Both the position numbers and the translations under genes were made by a program. A DNA stretch of 11,776 nt from Candidatus Woesearchaeota archaeon. Lineage in GTDB: Archaea > Nanobdellota > Nanobdellia > Woesearchaeales > 21-14-0-10-32-9. The DNA lies in contig PWLK01000048.1 in NCBI GenBank assembly GCA_003560545.1, positions 1-11,776 of the forward strand. The letters are read 5' to 3'. This document shows, piece after piece, positions 1 to 4,864 of this stretch. Within the stretch, counting starts at the first letter, position 1; every line of letters begins with the position of its first letter. The notes beneath the pieces are model-generated. The model worked only from the letters and a program-made list of their open reading frames with translations. It was not told where the DNA came from and ran no database searches.

Positions 1-4
1 ATCC

Positions 5-49
5 TCAGAGACTACACGCCGAACACGATTATTCGTGAAGATATAGTCC
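5..49 (+). other. Group I intron catalytic core: P7, P8 and P3 3' strand
   Basis: The core reads as P7 5' strand (10-14, GACTA), a J/P3 3' strand (about 15-23) whose partner is upstream of the window, P8 (five pairs, TTAT loop, 24-37), then P7 3' strand (44-48, TAGTC). All pairs in P7 and P8 are Watson-Crick. Order and spacing fit the R-P3'-P8-S layout of group I introns. This is the evidence that separates it from the bulge-helix-bulge introns usual in archaeal rRNA. Confidence 0.88.
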
Positions 50-136
50 GAACCTTCAGGTGACTGAAGGAGATATGCAGAAATGTATATCCGCCATCAT
101 TGATGGTCAGTACCTTTTCAAGGGGAAGTAACAGAA

Positions 137-213
137 TTTTTAGTTTGAGTTTGCCAATAGTGCTATTGAGCAGTAAGCGAAAAGCACAGTTTTGGTCAAG
201 CTTTTTCTAAAAG
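137..213 (+). other. Extra structured domain between P9 hairpins and 3' splice site
   Basis: Bases 138-143 (TTTTAG) can pair with 207-212 (CTAAAA), extended by a wobble 137/213. Inside this stem lie two hairpins: 155-159/164-168 (CAATA with TATTG) and 179-185/200-206 (GAAAAGC with GCTTTTT). Together they make a three-way-junction-like element that ends four bases before the inferred terminal G217. It is A/T-rich, so chance pairing is possible, but the nesting is coherent. It explains how the 3' splice site can sit about 165 nt beyond P7. Inferred by eye only. Confidence 0.5.
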
Positions 214-217
214 ATTG

Positions 218-1159
218 AGCGAAATGCCTTGCCGTTTGAATGACGGCCTGCATGAATGGCGTAACGAGATGCCCGCTGTCCCTAACTAGAACCCTCCGAA
301 AATTCCTTTCTGGTGCAAAGGCCAGAGACTTCCAGTGGGAAGCGAAGACCCCGTGAAACTTTACTGTAGCTTGTTGCTGCAAAGTGAAACTGGTTGTACA
401 GTGTAAGTGGGAGTTGTTTGATGGCACAGGCGCAAGCTTGTGTTTAGACGCCAATGTAACACCACTCTTCCGGTTTTGCTTTGCTAACCCTTCCGAGGGG
501 ACACCATCAGGTGGACAGTTTGGCTGGGGTGGCACGCTGTTGAAAAGGTATCAACAGCGCCCAAAGGTTGGCTCAGACGGGTCAGAAATCCGTCGTAGAG
601 TGCAAGAGCAAAAGCCAGCCTAACTAGGATTCTGACGTGAGGGATCTTAGTAGAGAAATCTGGGTCTAGCGAACTTCTACTTGTCCTTGATTGGGCGGTA
701 GAGATGACCAAAAAGTTACTCCGGGGATAACAGAGTTGTCGCGCCTGAGAGCTCCTATCGACGGCGCGGCTTGCTACATCGATGTCGGCTCTTCCTATCC
801 TGGCCGTGCACAAGCGGCCAAGGGTGCGGGTGTTCACCGATCAAAAGGAATCGTGAGCTGGGTTCAGTACGCTGTGAGGCAGTATGTTTGATATCTACTG
901 GAAGTGTTTTGAGATCTGAAGGGAAGAACCCCTTAGTACGAGAGGAACGGGGGATCGGCGCCTCTGGTTTACCAGTTATCCGACAGGGTATTTGCTGGGC
1001 AGCTACGCGCTAAGGGATAAGTGCTGAAAGCATCTAAGCACGAAACCCTCCCTGAAAAGAGATCTCTTAGACGCCCATAGAAGATGGGTTTGATAGAAGC
1101 GGCGTGTAAGCACCAAGGTGACGAGGTGTTCAGCGCGCGCTTACTAAACGTCGTTCTCC
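218..1159 (+). rRNA. rrl: 23S ribosomal RNA, 3' exon
   Basis: This is the large-subunit rRNA from the equivalent of E. coli A1932 to the 3' end. Landmarks are AGCGAAAT at 218-225 (T225 equals U1939, the m5U site in E. coli), GACCCCGTGAAACTTTACTG near 347-367, GTGCAAGAGCAAAAG near 600-614, the peptidyl-transferase loop segment CGGGGATAACAG at 722-733 (A730 equals A2451), and the sarcin-ricin loop AGTACGAGAGGAAC at 935-948. Wording such as GCTTGCTACATCGATGTCGG near 769-788 follows archaeal rather than bacterial 23S. No further intron interrupts this part. The 3' end is approximate (about 1155-1160), set by the distance from the conserved ACTAA and the T run that follows. No 5S or tRNA gene is seen downstream. 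Confidence 0.96.
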
Positions 1160-1218
1160 TTTTTTTTAGTGGAGTCTGGGATTGGTTTTTGCATGGCTTT
1201 GCTTTTTTTCATTTTTTT
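1160..1218 (+). terminator. Oligo-T terminator region after 23S rRNA
   Basis: Three runs of seven or eight T (1160-1167, 1203-1209 and 1212-1218) follow the 23S 3' end. Oligo-T tracts on the non-template strand terminate archaeal RNA polymerase. Translating through them yields the hydrophobic stretch MALLFFIFLLG, which argues that the next gene starts downstream of them. Confidence 0.6.
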
Positions 1219-1231
1219 GCTGGGTGAGGTG

Positions 1232-1585
1232 GTGATTGATTTGGTTTTGAAGGATTTGGTTTCTTTGGATGGTTTTTTTTCTTTGAAGAGTCTTTCTCGT
1301 CAGGGTTTGGTTTTTTTGTTGAAGCATAGTTCTACTAGTCCTTTGAGTGCTGGTGCTTTGAGGGTTTTTTCTGATTTTTCTGGGAGGCATGGGAGTGTTC
1401 CTTGTTTTGTTCTTGGTGTTCGGGAGGCTAGGAATGTTTCTTCTAGGGTTGAGGAGGATACTGGTGTTGGGCATGAGGTGCCTCAGGTTTTGTTGTTTAG
1501 GGATGGTGTTGTTGTTTGGAGTGTTAGTGGTGCGGGTGTTTCTTTGGTGGCTTTGGAGAATGCGTTGAGGAAGCACTCTGATTAA
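1232..1585 (+). CDS. YtxJ/BrxC-like (DUF2847) thioredoxin-fold protein lacking the active-site Cys
   Basis: The protein resembles the YtxJ/BrxC monothiol bacilliredoxin family. Family members remove bacillithiol from oxidised proteins through a Cys in a KHS-T-x-CP(I/L)S motif. With the start used here, KHSSTSPLSAGAL spans residues 31-43, so Ser36 stands where the reactive Cys should be. The downstream pattern GHEVPQVLLFRDGVVVW (80-96) matches the family's RHxSPQ-KDGxxVW region. The only Cys is C58. About 117 residues is close to the family's usual length. The frame is open from a GTG at 1169 and has an ATG at 1193, but those starts read through the rRNA T tracts. GTG 1232 and TTG 1241 both follow a GGTGA-type ribosome site (1223-1227 or 1231-1236). 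No TATA box is evident, so transcription may depend on rRNA read-through. Family assignment is good; thiol-transfer activity is doubtful. Confidence 0.72.
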   Translation: MIDLVLKDLVSLDGFFSLKSLSRQGLVFLLKHSSTSPLSAGALRVFSDFSGRHGSVPCFVLGVREARNVSSRVEEDTGVGHEVPQVLLFRDGVVVWSVSGAGVSLVALENALRKHSD

Positions 1586-1594
1586 AGCATAATA

Positions 1595-1602
1595 TTTATA
1601 AA
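1595..1602 (+). promoter_or_regulatory. TATA box for the aIF5A-L40e operon
   Basis: TTTATAAA lies in the short gap after the YtxJ-like gene. Its centre predicts a transcript start near 1625, leaving a leader of about 24 nt that carries AGGTGA at 1637-1642, six bases before the ATG. Unlike most promoters here, this one makes a leadered message. Confidence 0.65.
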
Positions 1603-1648
1603 TAACGTGGGAGTTCGTTTGTTTGTAGTTTGTTTAAGGTGAATTGTT

Positions 1649-2047
1649 ATGAGTGAGATTAAGCATAAGACTGCGGGGAGTTTGCAGAAAGGTGATTACG
1701 TTGTTGTTGATGGCGCGGCTTGCGCTGTTACTGATGTTAAGGTTAGTAGGCCGGGTAAGCATGGGCATGCTAAGGTTAATTTGATGGCTGTTGGTTTGCT
1801 GGATGAGAAGAAGCGCAACATGGTTGTTCCCGGTCATGATAACGTGGAGGTTCCTGTTATTGATAAGAGGAACGCTCAGGTTTTGAGTGTTGAGGGGGGT
1901 ACGTGTAGCGTTATGGATTTGGAGACGTTTGAGAATTTTGAGATGAAAGTTCCTGAGGATTTGAAGGATAAGTTGAAGTCTGGTGATGTCGTGCTTTACT
2001 GGGTTGTTTTGAGTGAGCGCGTGTTGAAGCAGATTAAGCCGAATTAG
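1649..2047 (+). CDS. eif5A: Translation initiation factor aIF5A
   Basis: This is archaeal IF5A, the orthologue of eIF5A and bacterial EF-P. It binds the ribosome between the P and E sites and helps peptide-bond formation at difficult sequences such as proline runs. The N-terminal SH3-like domain contains PGKHGHAK at residues 35-42; Lys37 is the residue converted to hypusine or deoxyhypusine. The C-terminal OB-fold domain runs from about residue 70 to 132 and ends VLKQIKPN. The length of 132 residues is normal for archaea. The ATG has a strong AGGTGA six bases upstream. It is followed after 11 nt by L40e, so the two make a translation operon next to the rRNA gene. Deoxyhypusine synthase is not in the window. 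Confidence 0.97.
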   Translation: MSEIKHKTAGSLQKGDYVVVDGAACAVTDVKVSRPGKHGHAKVNLMAVGLLDEKKRNMVVPGHDNVEVPVIDKRNAQVLSVEGGTCSVMDLETFENFEMKVPEDLKDKLKSGDVVLYWVVLSERVLKQIKPN

Positions 2048-2058
2048 TAGGTGTTATT

Positions 2059-2220
2059 ATGGGTAAGTTTCCTGAAGCGAGTGCAAGGTTGTTGGATAAC
2101 ATTTTTGTTTGTAAGGTGTGTAAGCGTAAGGTTAGGACTACTAATCTCCGTGTTATTAAGGGGGAGAGTCGTTGTAGGAAGTGTTCTAGTCGTACTTTGA
2201 GGCCTGCTAGGAAGAAGTAA
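2059..2220 (+). CDS. rpl40e: Ribosomal protein L40e
   Basis: A 53-residue large-subunit protein with the start MGKFPEASARLLDNIFVC and end LRPARKK typical of archaeal L40e. Four Cys form a zinc-ribbon: C18 and C21 (CKVC), C39 and C42 (CRKC). The 17 residues between the two pairs are more than the roughly 10 in many archaeal L40e proteins, so the loop is extended. AGGTG at 2049-2053 is five bases before the ATG and overlaps the end of the aIF5A gene region, indicating co-transcription. The protein is strongly basic after residue 22. The next gene is convergent, with only four bases between stop codons. Confidence 0.93.
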   Translation: MGKFPEASARLLDNIFVCKVCKRKVRTTNLRVIKGESRCRKCSSRTLRPARKK

Positions 2221-2224
2221 GGTT

Positions 2225-2632
2225 TTATTTTCTTGTTTTTCTGGCTATTGTTTCTTCGTTTATCTTTCTTGTTATGTATTCGTTTTCTTTTGCGGTTGCT
2301 TCCAGTTTGTTGTAGTGGCTTTTTGTTGTGTACGTGTTTCTTATTGCTTCTGATCCGCTTATTATGATTGCGCCTTCTGTGTAGTTCCCTGTTAGCATGG
2401 TTATTATTCCTGTTGTTGTTGCTATGTTGGGCAGTATTTTTCCTATTATTAGGTAGTTGGTTTGTTCTTTTGTGTTTTTATTTGTTTGTTTTAGTAGTTC
2501 TTCTTCGTTTATTATTCCTTGTGAGTGCATGTTGTGTATTTTTTCGTTTTGGTTTTTGTAGTGTTCTTTCATGTTTTTTCCTAAGAAGTAGTTCTTGGTC
2601 CAGGTTTTCAGTACTTGTAGTGCTAAGCCCAT
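2225..2632 (-). CDS. Hypothetical protein, probably membrane-associated
   Basis: I do not recognise this 135-residue protein. It starts at an ATG, 27 nt after the end of the m5U methyltransferase gene on the same strand, so it is probably the last gene of that operon; no clear ribosome site is visible. Residues 1-58 are polar and rich in Lys, Asn and Gln. A hydrophobic region spans about 60-81 (from YLIIGKILPNI to GIITML), with a weaker one at 86-95. The C-terminus (96-135) is charged and helix-prone, ending in a basic tail. There are no Cys residues and no catalytic motif that I can name. It is convergent with L40e. Confidence 0.6.
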   Translation of the reverse strand: MGLALQVLKTWTKNYFLGKNMKEHYKNQNEKIHNMHSQGIINEEELLKQTNKNTKEQTNYLIIGKILPNIATTTGIITMLTGNYTEGAIIISGSEAIRNTYTTKSHYNKLEATAKENEYITRKINEETIARKTRK

Positions 2633-2659
2633 TTTGTTTGGTGTTGTTTTTTCTGGTTC

Positions 2660-3784
2660 TTATATTTTTCTTTTTAGTTTTATTATTGTTTCTGTGTGCG
2701 GTGTTTGTGGGAATAAGTCGAATACAGCTGTTTTTTCCACCAAGTATTTTTCTTTTAGTCTTATTAGTTCTTTTCCCAGTTGCGCAGGGTTACAGGAGAT
2801 GTAGATTATTATTTCCGGTTCTAATTCCAGGAGTGCTTTAACGGTTTTTGGGTGCATCCCGCTTCTTGGCGGGTCTGTTATTATGTGTAAGGGTTTTTTT
2901 ATTTCGTTTTTTATTTTTCTTAGTTGTGATGCGTCTAATAGTTTTGTTTTTACGTTTTTCGTTTGGTTTTTTTCCGCGTTTTTCTCTGCACTTTTAACTA
3001 GTCCTTCATAGTTTTCTATTATTGTTACTGATTCGTATTCTTCAGAGTTGGTTATTCCAAAGGTTCCTACTCCTCCGTATAAGTCCAGTAAGTGTTTGCC
3101 TTTCCTCTCTTCTTTTTCAAGCAATTCCTTTGTGTATATTAGCATTTTCTCGGTCATTGCGTGGTTGTTCTGGAAGAATCCTTGTATGTTAAAAGAAAAC
3201 TTTTTGCTTAATAGTTCTTCTTCTATTTCGTCTTTTCCTTTTACCATGAAGTAGTTTTCTGATATGCTCTTATCTGAATCCTTGGGCGTTCTTGTTATGG
3301 TTATGTTGTCAGCAGAGCTTTTTTCTGAGTATTCTTTTATTTTTGTTATGGCTTCCCCAAGTTTTGGTGAGTCTTCGTTGAGTACGAAGGATATGTTTGT
3401 TTCTTTCTTTGTTTTCCTGATTACTGCGTATCTGTAAGTCCCTGTTTTTTTTCTTAGGTCAAAATAATCAGCTTCTTTGAATTCCCTGCGTATTTCTTTT
3501 AGTAAAGAGTTTATTTTTTCTTCGCTTATCACGCATCGTTCTATGTCTACGATTCTGTCCCACCTGCCTTTTCTTCTTAGGCCTAGGCCTCCTGCGTGGA
3601 ATACGAAGTCCATTCGGTTCCTATAGTTGTATTCGTTTGCGCTAAACAATTCTATTTCTTCTTCGGGTATTCCTGTCATGGCTGAGACTTTCTTCTGTTT
3701 ATTTATTATTTGCAACTCGTAGGGTATGTGTTGTGCTGAGCATCCTCCGCATTCTTCGTAGTACGGGCATTTCGGTTCTCTCAT
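2660..3784 (-). CDS. RNA m5U methyltransferase, TrmA/RlmD family with Fe-S cluster
   Basis: This is a SAM-dependent uracil-C5 methyltransferase acting on tRNA or 23S rRNA. Cys6, Cys12, Cys15 (CPYYEECGGC) and Cys84 fit the four ligands of the 4Fe-4S cluster seen in RlmD (RumA). The catalytic domain has FFQNN at 203-207, SAM motif I DLYGGVGTFG at 234-243, DPPRSGM at 304-310, the nucleophile Cys331 in YISCNPAQL, and the general-base region HTET near Glu365. At 374 residues it lacks the N-terminal TRAM domain of E. coli RlmD, as is usual for archaeal members. Archaeal homologues include a tRNA m5U54 enzyme and rRNA enzymes, and sequence alone does not settle which this is. It sits 43 nt after the upstream methyltransferase gene, probably in one operon. 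Confidence 0.93.
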   Translation of the reverse strand: MREPKCPYYEECGGCSAQHIPYELQIINKQKKVSAMTGIPEEEIELFSANEYNYRNRMDFVFHAGGLGLRRKGRWDRIVDIERCVISEEKINSLLKEIRREFKEADYFDLRKKTGTYRYAVIRKTKKETNISFVLNEDSPKLGEAITKIKEYSEKSSADNITITRTPKDSDKSISENYFMVKGKDEIEEELLSKKFSFNIQGFFQNNHAMTEKMLIYTKELLEKEERKGKHLLDLYGGVGTFGITNSEEYESVTIIENYEGLVKSAEKNAEKNQTKNVKTKLLDASQLRKIKNEIKKPLHIITDPPRSGMHPKTVKALLELEPEIIIYISCNPAQLGKELIRLKEKYLVEKTAVFDLFPQTPHTETIIKLKRKI

Positions 3785-3827
3785 GATGTACTGGTAGAAT
3801 TGTTTTGTTTTTTTGAATTTTGCTGTT

Positions 3828-4685
3828 TTATTCGTGTAATTTGCTTATTATTATGTTGTGGTATATTTTGTTGTTTTGTTTTTCTGCACCTTTTTCTATT
3901 AATTTGTCGATGTTTATTGTGTTTCTTCCGTCTGTGTATGTTGTGTCTATCGGTGCTTTTTGTTCGTGTATTATTTCTCTTTTTAGTTTGGAGTCTTTTG
4001 ATGCCCATTCAATTAAGTTGTTGGCTGTGTTTGAATGCGCTATGTATAGTGTTGTATTTGTTTGTTTCGCGGCTAAGGCTGCCAGACTGAATAAGTCCGG
4101 GCAATTTTCGCATATTTCTGGGATGTATGCTGGTGCTATTGTGGATATTCCTTTTTCCCCATCGTAGTTTTCCAGGGTTGTAAGCATATCTCCTCTTACT
4201 AAGTTTATTGTTTTGTCTTTTGATTTTATTTCTACCATGTGTCCTTTTTCTCTTATTTCTGCGTCATTAAGTGTGCTGCCTGTGTTCATCGTGTATGCTT
4301 CTATTGCTAGTTTTAGTGATTCTAGTGTGATATCTGAGAATGTAAGTTCTCTTGGGTTAAGGTGTTTTGATGCGTAGTTTCCTAGAAATCCTGTGCCGCA
4401 TCCTAGGTCTAGGAATTTTTCTGCTTTTTTTACTTCGTTTTTTAGGTATTTTGCGAGTGTGAAGTGCATTAGTGTGGGGTTTGGTATTGTATCTTGTGTT
4501 CTTGGTAGTACGACTGTTTCGTCGTATACTATGACGTAGTTTTCTATGTTTCTTCTGTTTATTTCTTTGTTTAGTCTTCGGTCTACTCCGGATTCTGGTT
4601 CGTCAATTTCTATTGCTTTTTCTTCTAGTCCTGCCAGAAATTGTTTTTTTAGGTTTTTGCTTGTTTCCACGAAATGCGTTATCAT
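3828..4685 (-). CDS. Class I SAM-dependent methyltransferase, PrmC/HemK-like layout
   Basis: A 285-residue protein with a Rossmann methyltransferase domain. Motif I is LDLGCGTG at 92-99, an acidic motif II position is TFSD at 115-118, and after strand 4 comes APAYIP at 184-189. That last motif sits where PrmC/HemK enzymes have NPPYxP, whose Asn holds the substrate amide; here both key residues differ, so the substrate is likely not a release-factor Gln. The frame is open to a TTG at 4697, but the ATG at 4685 is preferred: a BRE-TATA element at 4706-4722 is centred about 26 nt upstream, giving a leaderless message. It is first in a minus-strand operon with the m5U methyltransferase, which hints at RNA or ribosome modification. 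Substrate unknown. Confidence 0.8.
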   Translation of the reverse strand: MITHFVETSKNLKKQFLAGLEEKAIEIDEPESGVDRRLNKEINRRNIENYVIVYDETVVLPRTQDTIPNPTLMHFTLAKYLKNEVKKAEKFLDLGCGTGFLGNYASKHLNPRELTFSDITLESLKLAIEAYTMNTGSTLNDAEIREKGHMVEIKSKDKTINLVRGDMLTTLENYDGEKGISTIAPAYIPEICENCPDLFSLAALAAKQTNTTLYIAHSNTANNLIEWASKDSKLKREIIHEQKAPIDTTYTDGRNTINIDKLIEKGAEKQNNKIYHNIIISKLHE

Positions 4686-4705
4686 TTTTTTTGTCAAGAT
4701 AGAAC

Positions 4706-4722
4706 TTTTTATAAAACTTTCG
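4706..4722 (-). promoter_or_regulatory. BRE and TATA box for the minus-strand methyltransferase operon
   Basis: Read on the minus strand, CGAAAG (BRE-like) is followed by TTTTATAAAAA. The TTTATAAA core centres near 4711.5, which predicts a transcript start at about 4685, exactly the ATG preferred for the methyltransferase. A second TATA-like sequence near 4734-4741 could instead serve the TTG start at 4697. Confidence 0.65.
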
Positions 4723-4804
4723 AATTTTAATCACTTTATAGTAGTGTTTTAAATACAATAATAAACTTCTATATAGTAAATAATTGTTTTTTTTTTATAT
4801 TATG

Positions 4805-4818
4805 GAAAAGTATTTAAA
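4805..4818 (+). promoter_or_regulatory. BRE and TATA box for the pilin-like/glycoside hydrolase gene
   Basis: GAAAAG (4805-4810) directly precedes TATTTAAA (4811-4818) in the A/T-rich divergent gap. The predicted transcript start is near 4841, leaving about 24 nt of leader with GGGAG at 4852-4856, eight bases before the TTG start at 4865. Confidence 0.68.
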
Positions 4819-4864
4819 CGATTTTCTTCAGAGATGAATTATCTGTTTGTAGGGAGTGTTTTAG

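Larger units (their letters stand above)
1..217 (+). ncRNA. Group I intron (3' part) in 23S rRNA, insertion site L1931
   Basis: This is the 3' half of a group I self-splicing intron. Bases 5-14 (TCAGAGACTA) match the conserved R element and 38-49 (AAGATATAGTCC) the S element. Bases 10-14 pair with 44-48 as P7, which holds the guanosine-binding site, and 24-28 pair with 33-37 as P8. Three hairpins follow: 53-59/64-70 with a GTGA loop, 72-79/84-91 with a GAAA loop, and 94-98/102-106. The intron should end at G217, the expected terminal G, because 218 onward (AGCGAAAT) matches E. coli 23S from A1932 while the preceding base is not the expected U1931. The 5' exon, P1-P6 and any homing endonuclease gene are outside the window; no endonuclease ORF is seen in 1-217. 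The intron class is clear from the core; the exact 3' splice site is inferred from exon similarity. Confidence 0.9.

Noticed and set aside
1..217. Bulge-helix-bulge archaeal intron, or two adjacent introns with a short exon between
   Set aside because: The R, S, P7 and P8 elements are group I features, and no stretch resembling the 23S exon (such as the sequence around helix 69) is found between 50 and 217.
140..837. Open frames on both strands across the intron and rRNA (140-535 minus, 384-623 plus, 484-837 minus)
   Set aside because: They overlie well-conserved 23S rRNA and intron structure and have no protein-family signature.
1169..1231. Hydrophobic N-terminal segment (MALLFFIFLLG) as a signal or membrane anchor of the YtxJ-like protein
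   Set aside because: It is the translation of T tracts that look like the rRNA terminator, and better-placed starts with ribosome sites lie just downstream.
2368..2841. Plus-strand frame of 157 residues rich in Leu, Phe and Val
   Set aside because: It is antisense to the m5U methyltransferase and small-protein genes; the hydrophobicity reflects the T-rich strand, not a real membrane protein.
3781..4008. Minus-strand frame of 75 residues
   Set aside because: It lies in another frame of the methyltransferase gene and has low-complexity Lys/Asn/Gln composition caused by A-rich codons.
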